Below, one piece after another: positions 46,699 through 59,227 of a DNA stretch of 64,000 bases. The DNA comes from Styela clava. Its lineage: Eukaryota > Chordata > Ascidiacea > Stolidobranchia > Styelidae. Made by a program: the position numbers and the translations under genes. The stretch spans positions 13,375,426 through 13,439,425 of the forward strand of contig NC_135263.1 in assembly GCF_964204865.1 (NCBI RefSeq), in the 5' to 3' direction. Each line of letters opens with the position of its first letter. The first letter of the stretch is position 1. The notes beneath the pieces were generated by a model. The model was not told the origin of the DNA. It did no database searches and saw nothing but the letters and a program-made list of their open reading frames with translations.

Positions 46699-49600
46699 AT
46701 GGCTCTTAGCCATATTTCGGTGATGATGATTTTAGTTTGTTCCTCTGCTATCGAACGCGCAATTGCCGGTAAGAACCTTTATTTTAATATTTCTTTCGAG
46801 TAATATAGTCGTAAAGTAACCATTACCATTATCAAAGATTGGTATTTTTAAACGCGGTCTAGAAGGGAACAAAATTCATCAGATCTATATTTCCATTGAA
46901 ATGATATATATATTAAACATATTGGTATTTTTCAATAATAAAATCATTCGAATCTCACGAAAACAAAACCAGTTATGTGTTAAAAGTTTAATAATAGAAA
47001 ATGTTTAATTCTACTATTTTTCATGTTCGAAATATGCTATTCTATATCTTACACTGTAAATTTATGTATTTGGCGAATTTTAAACATAATCAGGCAAATG
47101 CAAAATTATTATTAATTGGGAGTACTCAGAGGAACCTCTGTTGGTCTAACAATCATTCGATGGAATGGTTAACATGATTTCGTCCAAACTGAAACTAATC
47201 TGAAAAACAATCAATCTTTACAGGTGGTTGCATTCCAGAGTGTCCCGCAGATCCATGCGAAACTGCAAGTTGTCCTAATCACCCGGAAGCCAATTGTAGA
47301 GTGATAATTGCAGGTTGCACGTGTCGAGCAGTATTTTCAAACTCGGATGGTGATTTGTCTACTGAAGATTGTTCTCTAGGTAAAATTGTAACTTATCTTG
47401 GTTTTATTGTTTACCTCCGTGAATATTCATCACAAATTGTTCCTCAACCGCATAAACAAGTTACCCTATTGCCTTATTAAATTGTTTCCATGGGACGCTT
47501 TGCACTTTCATTCACTGTGGGCAAGTCGATTGTGGGTAGTCGATTCACATAAATAGAAGGTAATGAGGTTGGGGAATTTTTGGTTCAGGAAAGGGCGCTC
47601 CTGAAGGGTGCGTACGAAGATGCCGGGCACCGGAACGTAGTATGGGTAGTTGGTTAGGGTTAGGCCATAATTTTAGGTACAAATACTACTGGAGTCACTT
47701 GGCTAGTCCCCGAACTCGTAGTAGAACTAAAATAAGGAAAATTGGATTAAAATTATGGCCTAACCCTAACCTGGTACACATACTACGTTCCGGTGTCCGC
47801 CATCTTGGTACGCATACTTCAGGAGTACCCAAAAAGAGCAATATTCGCCACTGACCACAGCTCTAACCCAATTCCAATGGAACCAAAATTTAATCCCAAC
47901 ACAGTTTGGCAAATGTAACTTTTCCTCTCTCCTCAAGTTGTATATATAATTGAAGTTTATATATTATGGTAAAAACCTGCTCAAAATACACAAGGTTTTT
48001 CTTCTTTATTTTATAATTTTCTTACTCCTATCTCATTATAATACAACCTTTCTTTGCCCTATTTTAGGAAGTGGACCTTGCAGACCAACACCTTGTAAAC
48101 CAGACCCATGTGATACCGCAGAATGTTCGGCGCAACCAGGAGCGACATGCAAATCTGACACATGTACGGGATGTGTAGCACGTTTTGAATATGGAGGAAA
48201 GACATTGACAGCCCACGAATGCCGTAAGTTTCCTGTGAATATTAAAGCCTACAAATGTTTTTCCTACAATACTTTATTAAAACTTCTTCTTTGAAATTAC
48301 AGTTCTCAGCACCGGACCAATTCCCGATTTATGTCCTGACGGAAAGCCTCCAGTGAATTGTGCAAGGGATCCTTGCCAAGGGGCGACGTGCCCTGCTGTG
48401 TCGGATGCGGATTGCCGAGCTAACTACTGTGGAGGATGTAATGCGGATTTTTATATAGGAAATAGAAAGTTAGCGGATCATTTATGTATTAAAAAAGGTG
48501 AGATCGTTTCGTTGTTCAGAATTGTCACTGTCGGATATCTGTGTGAACATCACAAAATATCTGCCATTGGTAAGAATTACGACAAAAAAATAATGAATGG
48601 GTACGTGCAATTTTATCAGAGAAGACTGTTTGAAGTTGATGAGAAAATAAAACCGACATAGATTAAAAAAAGAACCTGAAACTTTTACGGGCGAAAAGTC
48701 ACTCAAAAAATTGACTACTCTAAAACAAAAACGCTTAGTCAAGTAATATTTATAATATTCTTGTGTGTATCGAAAAAAAGTTATATTTCCTTACTGCATA
48801 ATATTACTCTTAGTACATTTACGTTCACAAAGTCCACATATTTTCTCTCATGCGCGGGGAAACTAAATTAATGTTAAAAGGTATGTTTAAACCGTTTTTC
48901 TTTTATATTACTACCCCAAAATCCCCTTTCCATCACAGTTTGATCCAAAATTATATTTCAAGTACCCGAAATAAAACAAAATGGTATGAAAAAATTCAGT
49001 CTACCACTTATTACACTGATAATGGTAAATATATAAGCATTGGGATACATTCTGAAACCAGGTTACTTCGACGGTGAAACATTTTTAGATCTCAACTCAT
49101 TTTTTAATCCGATTATATCATTAAATATAAAGCCATCAATTTTGAATTCTTAATTACAAACTGAAATCATTCATATATCATTGCATTTTGTCAATATTAT
49201 TTTTGATTAATTATATGTCACGGTTTTGTAGCATTTTCAATAAGCGGTTAACTTATTATTTCATTCAGAATCGTGTCCACCTCATATGCCTCAAGCTGGC
49301 TGCTTCTCACCTTCTGGTGGATCATGTTTGGGCCAAACTTGTCGATTGGTGCCTGATGCGGAATGCTATATAGACGGGTGTGGGGGATGTAAGGTTATTT
49401 GGTACAGAGGAAGACAAAGACTTACGGATGAAGATTGTAATGGTAAATATAGATTGAAAATTGATAGAGAATGAATGAGGATGAATATTGACTATATCTG
49501 TTACTTGTTTTACATCCAGGTTGCCCACCATTTGCCCCTCGCGACTGCAATCCTTGCAATGAAGGGACATGTCCCGATCATCCGGACGCTCGATGTGAAC

Positions 49601-52600
49601 CTAAGCGTTGCAGAATGTGCAAAGCAGTTTTCTTCGGTCCAGATCGTAAGGAGATTGACACTTGTTGCAAGGAAGGTAAATCCTAATAAGTAAAGCTGAT
49701 TTTAGTGATACGGCACAATAAGGGAGAGAAAATGCTATAGAGTCAATTGCCATTTACCTATCTGCGATCGACCTCAAGCGTAGTCGATCATTATGATTAA
49801 ATTTCAAAGTTTATGTTAAATCAATACATCGTTTTGGGGTATTTAAAATCAAGAAATCATTGAGGAATCAAATTTATTAAATGGATTAAACACATTTTTG
49901 GAATGCACCACTTCCACTATTCTCTGAATTTCATGCAAGCACATTTTTTAGGACATTAGAAATATTTTGAGTTTTCGGAGTGATCAAACGACTTATTAGG
50001 GTTACATTGTGCATTGAATCCATGGCGACAGGTAGTAAAATTGTCGACTTTTTGATCTAAAGTCAATTATAGTCATTGAAAATTACATCGCTTTCCTAAG
50101 TTTCATTATAACTCATAGGAACGTTTTTATATAAAATTTGCCCCCCGTTTGCATATATATATATATATATATATATTTGAGCAGCGCTCTCTCGTTTATA
50201 GAAACATGCGAAGATGGGACCAGAAAATTCCATTGTAAAAACAATCCTTGCGATGGAGCGGAATGTCCCGCTATACCCAACGCTGTTTGTAAACCTAATT
50301 ACTGCGGAGGATGCAAAAGAGAATGGAGTGATAGACGCGGGAGAAGAACATTTACAGAAGCAGATTGTGCTCCATTAGGTACAAATCGAATATTCACTGC
50401 TATTCATACAGAATAATGCTGTGTTATAATTTGTCAGATTTAATATTGATTATATACATGTATTTATTTTTCACTCTAGATTACTGTCCTATTATTGATG
50501 GTCCAGTACCATCATGTCACGGCGGACCATGTCTGGGAAAAACATGCCCCAACTATCCTGGTGCAACTTGTAAAATTGACGCTTGTAGAAGTTGTGATGT
50601 GGTATTTTATTACAACGGAAAGCGACTGACTGATGAAGATTGTAATGGTGTGTTCTTTTTTTAGTATCCGATTTCTCTTTTCTTTTTTTTTACTCTTCCT
50701 CTCTTATTATATCTGCAACTTCAATTTTCACCCATGCTCATACTCAGGTTGTCCCGGTGGTAATGAAGTTATTGGATGTGGCGATCCCTGCCTTCATGCA
50801 ACCTGTAGAGGGTTCGACTTCTTACGTTGCGAAGTTCAGAGATGTGGAGAATGCAAAGCCAGATTCTTTGGAATCGATCGTCTGGAGGTTACCTGTCTTC
50901 CGGACCAATCTAAAGCTGGTATGAATTACATTTCCATTTAAGAAACAGAAAATATTTGATAATAATGAATAACAATTTTCGAATTGTACCAACATAAAGC
51001 TAAACGTTGAAGTTGCTGTTAATATCTCAATTCAGAAATAGATAGTTTTTATTTTATTCATACAGAAACTTGTTCGGACGGATCCGAACCATACTTGTGT
51101 AAGGTCGATCCATGTGACGTTGCATCTTGTCCAGCGTTGGCTGATTTAGTCTACTGCAAGCCAAACTATTGTGGAGGATGTAAAGCTGAATTCTTCTATC
51201 TAAGATCTAATTTGATGGTGGAAGAACACTATTGCACTGGAACTGGTTTGTATTTTAAAACGGTTTCAACAACATTATCAATTCTTCCAATTGCTCCTTG
51301 TTTGAAATCAGTTTATTTTTTTCAGAGGATTGTCCTGGTGACGTTCCTGTCGCTGGGTGTTTGGCAAATCCACCCGGTGCTGATTGCCTCGGTCAGAAAT
51401 GTCCAAATTATCCAAACGCCAAATGCATTGTTGATGGATGCAATGGTTGTAACGTGGTGTTTTTTGATGGTCAAAGAAGACTGACTGGGGAGGACTGCAA
51501 TGGTATAATATTCATTAATTTGGTTAATTTCAAACATTAACTGGCGTTAATGACATTTTTTCTTGCCTAGACAACGGAAATATCTTTACGTTAGATAGTT
51601 GAATTATATATGAAATACTGCACTACCTGACGACGACTGTCGTTAGAAAGTGATTCAACACTAGTGACTACGTCCAACCAGGAATGTTTTTACCTGCAGA
51701 AATAAGAGAAAATACAGGAAATTGTAGAAATGTTGTTGCTATCACAATATTTATGCAATTTGTCTTTGAAAGGGTGTCCCACTGACCAACCTGAAGTTGC
51801 TTGCATCGATCCTTGTAAACACGCTCTCTGTCCTCAATATCCGGAAGCAAGATGTGAACCAAGAAGATGCGGAAAATGTTCAGTTGCTTTCTTCGGACTC
51901 GATCGAGCAGAAATTAAAGACTGCTGCGGGAAAGGTAGGATAAGTGTACATATGAATTCATTTGGAGAATAAATGCATTTGTTATCCTGCTATTTTTTTT
52001 CTTTGTTTTAGATATACTTATAAAATAAACCTAATCAAACAGCGGTATTGTGCGCCCAGAGTTGAAACATTTTTCTGGGATGCCATGCCCTAGATACGAC
52101 ACTGATTAAATGACATGCATAATAGGAATAAAACTCCAATCAATTGCCATTTTAAAACGAATTAGAACACAACTGTATATGTAATGACCACTGTTTATTA
52201 ATAATCATAACTATTTTTTTAACAAAATCAGAAAATAACATTGATCCATGTGTATTTATAAATCGTCGGAAAATATTTTTCAGTTCCCCCCAAGGTTCCC
52301 TCTAAAATGCGCAATTGCGCATTACCAACAGACCATTTGCGCAGTAAAACCTCATTCTCGCGCACTTGCAACAATTTCAAAGCATTTCTTATTATATAAT
52401 GCCTTGCTTGAATGCTCATTCCATGTTTTCGTGTTAAACCTTGTTTGCATTCTGATAATCTTTCATACTGTTGTAATTTTTCTTAATCAATTAGGGCCCT
52501 GCTCAGGCTTAAAATATTCTTGCTCAGTGTAACATTTTCTCAGGTTCACTGGTTCTCCCCAAACCAGAAACATGTCCTGGCAACAAAGTTTGGAGACGTT

Positions 52601-55600
52601 GTGCGCCAAGATGTCGGGATTCTTGTCAACTCAAGCATGATAGGTGTACACGTGACTGCGATCCAGACAACCATTGCATATGTCCACCCGGAACTATTGA
52701 AGAAACAACAGGCTCAAATAACTGCATAAAACCATCTGACTGCCCATCTGGTGAGTGAAATAGTTGTCTTTATTGTATAGAATAGTATCTAATGTAGGGA
52801 TGGGGGAATCATTAACCCGGGGATCATAAAGTAACCCACCATATGGCAAAAACTTACCTTTCCGGTGATAAAAATTGGTAATGAAACCGGCCTCAGTTTA
52901 ATTTGACAATAAGTGAACTTGGCTACTATGGATGTTTCCCCGAGCATCGACTTCCCTGCTTACTTCGTGACATTGGCCAATCAGCAAGATGCCAAAAGTG
53001 ACGTAGTTTCGCATCCGCTTAGACACTTTTATCGCTCAGACAGAACTTCAGGCGTGGTTGTAAACATTATCTTGTTTTCGCGTTTTTGAATTCTATTTGT
53101 TAGTTTTCAGTTGTGTTTCGGATATTTAAATATATACATCAAATAATTCAATGACCACTTTGTCTTCTTAGGAGTTTCAGTTTAATTGCAGTAATCAAAA
53201 ATGAGTGTAGAAATAGCTGTGATAGACTATGCTAAAATTCTTCATCGGTACTTTTAACTCTTTGAACCCTGAAAGCCGCTATAGCGGGAAAGTCTTCCCG
53301 AGAAAGTCTTCTGACGCTGAAAGCCGCTTTAGCGGCTTTTGCATCCCGTAAGAGGTATGCAACTTTGAAACCTCATATCTCGCGAACCATATATTATATT
53401 TAGATAAGTTTTACATCGTGTGAAAGATAATCTACAGGACTAAGTATAATTTTAAAATTGAGATAAAATATTGTGATCATCTTATGAAAATTGGCAAAAT
53501 TAAAAAGCATTAAAAACTTCTGAAAATTGCTCAAATCTAATTGACAAAACTTCAATTTGTTTTCGATTAAACCTAGTACATTATCGACAACATTTGTAGA
53601 ATTTGAAGATAGCTTTCCAGCGATACCATCAGATTGAAATCATGTTGCACCATTCAAATTTTAGAAGCAGTTTTATTCGTGATTTTGTTTGTGGCAAGAT
53701 TGAGGCGATGTCAAGGTGACGTAAGTCGTAAATAACGACCTAACACATTTACGCCGTTACGCAGCGACGTTAAGCAATTACGTTGGCACGTAGCATGTTT
53801 ACGTTCCATACGAAAAACACTTTTCCTCGCTTGCTCGTAACGTCATTTACTTAAGTTCGTATTCGTGAAGCGACTAACGACATGTAAACGATACACGGGG
53901 AAATTTACGCATTACATCCAGCCTCAAAATCTCTTCGACTAAAACACACAATATGCAGTGTTATTGCCGTTTCAATTGCATAAAGATATGAAAAATACGA
54001 ATAGCAAAAATAAGGATTTCTAAAAACGGAATGATGGAACATATCGATGGATGCATTGCTTAGCGCCATTGCTGAATTTTATTGTGCCATATTTTCTTCT
54101 TCCGATAGATGAATACTATCCAATATTTCATCTGGACAAAGCTTTCGTTTAAAATCCATTGTAAATATAGCGATATCAGGAATGTAGCGTATATGCAGTA
54201 ATTTCGAAAATCTAATGAGGCCGCAAAATGTAAAACACTGACCCGGTGAGCTACTGGTGCCACCATGTCTTCCGTGTACCCGTTATCAGTTTTTTTTTAT
54301 TCAATTTCCATGATATCCAACGGTGAATAATTAGCCTTGATGTTTCCAGTGGAACCTCATAAATGCATGAGGATCAAATATTTCACTTTGGCCATTCATT
54401 TTCGTCCCCTATTCAAATAATAAACGTATATAAAATGGCTTTTATATTCCAGCAATTTTACTATGTTCGATCAAGATTCGTCTGAATATAAGGGTTTTAT
54501 CTGCGGCCGAGGATATGATACTGATGCAATTATAACACAATCTGAACTCAAGCTGTTAACGACCAGATGTGCAGTTGCGCAATCTACCTCACGCAAATCG
54601 TTACGCACGAAACGTCGCATAAACGTTTTCACGACAATGTCGCCGTCGCCCTTTGCGTCGTTACGCAAACTTGGCGTCAAAATAGTTGATCAATTTTGTT
54701 CGCAAACCATTGTAATCGATAGTACAAATTCTGCAATAAAATGAGTTATGCGTATGTCAAGAAAGTCATCCGTATATTCCCGGAAAGGCAATTTTGTATA
54801 CTTTTCAAAATTTAACTTATATTGATGATACATTTCTAAAAAAAGGTATTAAATCTCACCAAAATACAAAAAATTAGTAGATGGGACTAAAAATAGACTT
54901 ACACATCTCATCAAAACATCTCGTAAAAATATTGCCAGTTAAAAATAAAAGACTAGATAAGCTTTTATATGACATATTACAGACCATCTGATATCTAATG
55001 GTTTAGAAGTTATGTTGATCCAAAATTGGAGATATTACAATTTTTTAACGCGTCAAATCGATGCGACGGCGTGGGAGGTCAGGGTGAGAGAGTAGCGTCG
55101 TTCTGAGAATTCAGAGTTCAAAGAGTTAAAAAACAGATTGTTGAATGCCATGAATCAGAATGATGGCTTGAAACAAATATCTCATTTTACAGACGGCAAT
55201 TCGCGAAACCACTCTTAAAATAAGCACCAAAAATTTTGCAATGGTAAAATATAGGAAGAATTTTACGGGGACCAAGAGGCGAGGAACGGTCCATAGGGCA
55301 TAGGCTACCTCAGCGATATGCGACTACTAGCAACCATGTATATATAGGGCTAGGCTTTGCTAGCAACAAATGCACCAACGACATTTATGACATAACAATG
55401 CGACTGGATCTGTTCCTTTCTCGCAACTTGTCATAGAACAGCGATTCACTTTGGGGGAAGTGCATGAGTCGGCGGTAGGATGTTTTGGAGGTTAAGCGAG
55501 AAATAGCTCCTTCATTGCAATTCGTTCTTTTCCCGCATACAATTCCGTTTGAAAGATAAAATTTTACAACCTCGAATTTAATTCTCCCAGAGTCGACTTT

Positions 55601-58600
55601 CCTTACGAACTGAACTCTTTCGATATACCAAAGATTTGCCACGGCATTATAATCGTTTTTCGGTAATTCATTTGCATGTGAATTCATGTTTTTGTCATGA
55701 ATTTCCTAAAATCGAGTACCAGAAAACACATCAGCATATGAAGGCTACACGTGTAAAACTCAAACCACAATACCATCCAATAATTATAGGACTTGCGGAA
55801 AAGATTCAAAAACAAGTTTTTCATTGACGCGGATATTAATTAAATATCTATGACGCACGGTCATCTTTTTTCCGCAATAAAAATATACTTTTGATGTATT
55901 CGGTAAAAAAGGTTCGCCACCCAATTACTAGGTTTGTGTAGTTGTTTTTCAATACGACAACTATTCAGATTACAAATTATTTACGGCACAACAAGTGAGT
56001 GAAATAGTTGTTCACATTGTTAAGTACAGCTGGAGTGGAACATTATCACTACCACTATTATGCGGCATCAATGAGTAATTTATAATTGTCTTTTAGCCCC
56101 TTGTCCGCCAAGAAACTGCGGCATCGTTCCCCCATGTTTCAGACCGAATTGTCCCGGATATCCAAGTGCTGTATGCAAAGCTTCCAACTGCGATTGTTCA
56201 GAATGGTACGAGGACGCAGAAGGAAATCGTGTTGATTGTGATGGTGAGATCTACTGATATTCGAGTCAAATAAGGAGGGCTCAATTATTACATATATTCC
56301 ATATCTAGAAAAAAACTACGACGCAGACCTAAACGGATATTCCCATAATTGTTTTCGAACATGTTATTAACAGCCTTTCAAATCTTTAGAAAATAAATAG
56401 TAACTAGCTTCTAAAGGCTATTAGGTCTACTATGATTTTCTCCCTTGCATCCGTTGTTTCACCCCAAATGTCGGTATTATGTAGACTTTCAACAGATTAG
56501 TTTGGCGGTAAATGCTCACCGTTTACAAGGTAACGATACCAACTTATGTATGTTATGTACCTATGTTTTAGCATTGTAATTGTAAAGTTTTTTTCATTCG
56601 CAGATCAGAAAAATTTTTTAATAAACTTTACTCAACTAATGTTCAATTCTTTACCCATTTGATAATAAAATTTCTATAAATAGTTGTGTTTCATTTAACA
56701 GTTCCATGCACACCAAAAAATTGTGGCATAGTTCCTCTCTGTCGCATAGCAACTTGTCCAGGAAATCCATTTCTAAAATGTCGTTCATCACAATGTGATT
56801 GCTCAGAATGGTACGAAGATCGACATGGTAATCGCGCGGATTGTAAAAGTGAGTTTTAAAACAATAATATCCCTCAGAAAATACTTTGCATTTAGCAAAC
56901 ATTTGGTTTTGTGCAAAGAACCCCGCTTGCATTCTTAATGTATCTGTGACAATCAACTAGAATTTTGTTCCTGATGAACAGATTTGTTATTTTTTGCTGT
57001 ACTCAATATAACAGTTTATTATACAATTACATAAAATAAAAATGCATGGGATTGCAAACTATATATTTCAATCATAGTACCGGAATGTCCCGGAGACAAG
57101 ATTTACACGCTGTGTGCCTCGGTGTGTGAAAACTCATGCGATTTTGAATATGGCTTATGTACAAGTGATTGTTCGAGGACAAACCACTGTGTCTGCCCCC
57201 CGGGAACAATAATGCTCAATAAAAACTCAAACATATGCGTGAAACCAGAGACATGTCCAGGTAAGCTATTTTGTTAAAATGATTTTTTTTTCAATATGAA
57301 GAAACCTACGATAATATATCTGATGCATGTTGTAATGAGCCTAATACAGAAATAAACAAACTTGTATGCTAGGCTTTTATTAGCTCAAACTTCAACTAAG
57401 AGTCTTAAAGCAGCACAAACCAGAGTATGACTTTCAAATCAAAACACAATGCTATTAAAGGACGAACAGTATACGTCAGCAGGGTCAAATGTCGTGGCTG
57501 TTTTAGGCGTTGCTAGCTTTTAAGACATGAATCACCACACATATCTATATGAATCCGACTCAATCTCTGCGTCTGTGTGAAACTCTATACATTTTAGGCC
57601 GAATCCATTGCGATGTTCCAAAGGAGCTTATCCAAGGCATTGTAGCGCCCGGTGATCGAGATAATATCAACGAGGGAGAATATGTAGTATACAGATGCGA
57701 TGCAGGCTTCCGCATGAGAGGAGGATCCAGAAGAAAATGCATTAACAGAAAAGGAAAGGGCAAGCTTGTCGGATTGCACCCAAAATGCTATGGTAACAAA
57801 TTGTAATCTTATACCATACAGTTCAAACTCTTATGTTTTTCATATAAAATATCATTACCCACAGAAATTCATGTTACATGATGTACCTTTTAGTGCCACA
57901 AGGTGAAATGTTGTTAATATTTTTCAGATATGTTTTGTCCAAAGCTTGATTATGGCTATGGTGGTTGCGTTTCAAATTGTCGATCTAACGCAGAATGCGG
58001 ATACAAGAAGATTTGTTGTCGCAACGGATGTGCTTCAGTCTGCCTGGATGAGCCGAGTACGTTTCCTCTCCACTCTAGTTAATAATTAATTAATCAATCA
58101 CATTTTTCTTTCATACTATTATTTCTATGAGTATCTAAATTCCAGTGCATGATTGTTCTTTCATAAAAAACAATTTACTTTTAACAGGCAAGTGTCCCGG
58201 CGGACGTCCCCCAGTTCAATGTTTCGCAAATCCATGTGATGGTAGAACTTGCCCACGTTATCCGGAAAAAGCTGTCTGTAAACCAAACTACTGTGATGGC
58301 TGTGGCACTGAGTGGTATATCAAAGACGTCCTTCTTTTACCAAACGATTGCTCGAAACGTAAGTATTAGAGTACATCATGACTTTAGAGACCATGTGAAA
58401 AGATCAAGACATCGTGAAGATGGTCACATTAGTTATATTACTGAATTTTATGATTTGATTTATTCGACTAGTCCAGTATGATCAATCTGAAAAATAAAAC
58501 TAGCATCAAAAGAGTCGAGTTATCGTTATTCGAAAATATTTTTTCTGTATCTGTACAAATATATAATAGATTATTCAGCGAAAAACAGTTGAAGCGTTGC

Positions 58601-58854
58601 CGGTATACTGAAGACAATTGTGTATGAAAAGTTAATTTGTTAATTAGTCTCGATTTGTCGGAAAATCGTTGTTGCTTTATCATGTTTTGAATTTGAAATT
58701 TTTTTATCCTATTTTAGCCGCGGATCTTCGTTGCCCGTCTCTGAAATTTGCTATAAAGCTGTGCTTAGATGCTTGCAGAACAGATTCTGATTGTAATGAC
58801 GTGGAAGTGTGCTGTTTCGATGGATGTGGACATCGCTGTTATGGATATTCATAG
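46699..58854 (+). CDS. Secreted modular cysteine-rich protein: 14 eight-Cys repeats, 2 TIL, sushi, 2 WAP
   Basis: Twenty exons: 46699-46768, 47224-47379, 48068-48223, 48303-48497, 49269-49442, 49520-49675, 50202-50378, 50480-50647, 50748-50918, 51066-51245, 51326-51502, 51773-51934, 52544-52750, 56097-56243, 56702-56848, 57078-57260, 57598-57792, 57928-58056, 58188-58358, 58718-58854; 3258 nt, 1085 aa. All introns are phase 1. Exon 1 is a signal peptide (ISVMMILVCSSA). Exons 2-12, 14, 15 and 19 each encode one eight-Cys module, roughly C-x(3-8)-C-x(2-7)-C-x4-C-x(6-8)-C-x(4-6)-C-x(1-2)-C-x(13-15)-C. Exons 13 and 16 are TIL (trypsin-inhibitor-like) domains, 17 a CCP/sushi domain lacking the usual tryptophan, 18 and 20 WAP domains. 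TIL and WAP suggest extracellular protease inhibition, perhaps in mucus, blood or host defence; that is inferred. The eight-Cys module I cannot assign. Confidence 0.88.
47224..48223 (+). other. First two eight-Cys modules (exons 2-3) of the cysteine-rich protein
   Basis: Exon 2 carries CPADPCETASCPNHPEANC then a C-x-C (TCR) instead of C-x2-C. Exon 3 carries CKPDPCDTAEC and CTGC. They stand outside the later triplicated cassette and are more divergent from each other than the cassette members are. Confidence 0.75.
47585..47835. mobile_element. Fold-back MITE in intron 2 of the cysteine-rich gene
   Basis: Arms of about 75-90 bp are inverted: left CTCCTGAAGGGTGCGTACGA, GGAACGTAGTATG, GGTTAGGGTTAGGCCATAAT; right ATTATGGCCTAACCCTAACC, CATACTACGTTCC, GGTACGCATACTTCAGGAG. 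The whole would fold into a long hairpin. Fragments of the same family occur at 2838-2957, 3492-3600 and 63784-63834. No target duplication was defined. Confidence 0.75.
48303..51934 (+). other. Three-exon cassette of eight-Cys modules repeated three times (exons 4-12)
   Basis: Exons 4, 7 and 10 share NYCGGC after the fifth cysteine (RANYCGGC, KPNYCGGC, KPNYCGGC). Exons 5, 8 and 11 share an RLT-x-EDCN ending (RLTDEDCN, RLTDEDCN, RLTGEDCN). Exons 6, 9 and 12 share an FFG-x-DR stretch (VFFGPDR, RFFGIDR, AFFGLDR). The order a-b-c, a-b-c, a-b-c shows that the three exons were duplicated together twice. All borders are phase 1, which makes such duplication frame-neutral. Exon 19 is another a-type module (KPNYCDGC). 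Confidence 0.88.
50152..50176. repeat. (TA)n microsatellite before exon 7
   Basis: An alternating TA tract ending about 25 nt before the exon 7 acceptor at 50201; its length could affect branch-point spacing. Confidence 0.85.
52924..53250. repeat. Dispersed repeat in intron 13, same family as 4060-4380
   Basis: CTATGGATGTTTCCCCGAGC, then ACTTCCCTGCTTACTTCGTG and ACATTGGCCAATCAG, match the inverted right end of 4060-4380. AGAAATAGCTGTGATAGACT near 53210 matches its middle, inverted. A further copy of GTTTCCCCGAGCATCGACTT is inverted at about 37023-37042. Confidence 0.55.
53258..55125. mobile_element. piggyBac-like non-autonomous element in intron 13
   Basis: A 1868-bp element whose ends CTCTTTGAACCCTGAA and TTCAGAGTTCAAAGAG are inverted repeats (15 of 16 match), each bordered outside by TTAA (53254-53257 and 55126-55129), the piggyBac target. 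Inside the left end is a small hairpin series (AGCCGCTATAGCGG, AGCCGCTTTAGCGGCTTT). Interior TTACG/CGTAA-rich stretches lie at 53700-53900 and 54590-54670. No transposase is recognised; the open frame 54463-54744 shows no DDD-type motif I can see. Confidence 0.82.
55130..56096. other. Rest of intron 13
   Basis: Nothing recognised. With the elements upstream it makes intron 13 (52751-56096) by far the longest in the gene at 3346 bp. Confidence 0.4.
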
Positions 58855-58883
58855 ATGCATGACAAATGGAAATATTACGTTTC

Positions 58884-58889
58884 AATAAA
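58884..58889 (+). terminator. Candidate polyadenylation signal, cysteine-rich gene
   Basis: AATAAA 30 nt after the stop codon; a second AATAAA lies near 59091. Confidence 0.5.
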
Positions 58890-59227
58890 CTTTCGATTTG
58901 AACTAACAATAACCTATAAATGTTTCCAGAGATTGTAGAATTAAGATGAACTGTAATATCATCTACTCCACATTTACATATATATATCAAGCTGTAAACA
59001 CGAGCTGAATTGGTTGTTCTTATAGCCATTTTTCCTGTATATCAAATGATTATTTGTGAAAGTGTAAACATATACCGACTTATATCCAACAAATAAACTG
59101 CTTCTTATATTGGGTAAATGACGTTGTATGTTCTGAAAAAATCTTCCACGGGTAGGCTATAATATGCTTTTTGTATGATTTAAATTTCATCTCTTCCAGT
59201 AGTATATCATGTTGCACAGAATTGGTA

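Noticed and set aside
47640..47680. Telomere-like TTAGGGTTAGG
   Set aside because: Single short occurrence that is part of a fold-back repeat arm also found at 3525-3550.
52280..52520. AAGGTTCCCTCTAAAATGCG segment resembling a hAT-like repeat end
   Set aside because: No partner end and no flanking duplication could be found, so it was not listed as an element.
54463..54744. Open frames on both strands inside the piggyBac-like element
   Set aside because: Overlapping on both strands in CG/TTACG-rich sequence, without catalytic aspartate context; likely chance.
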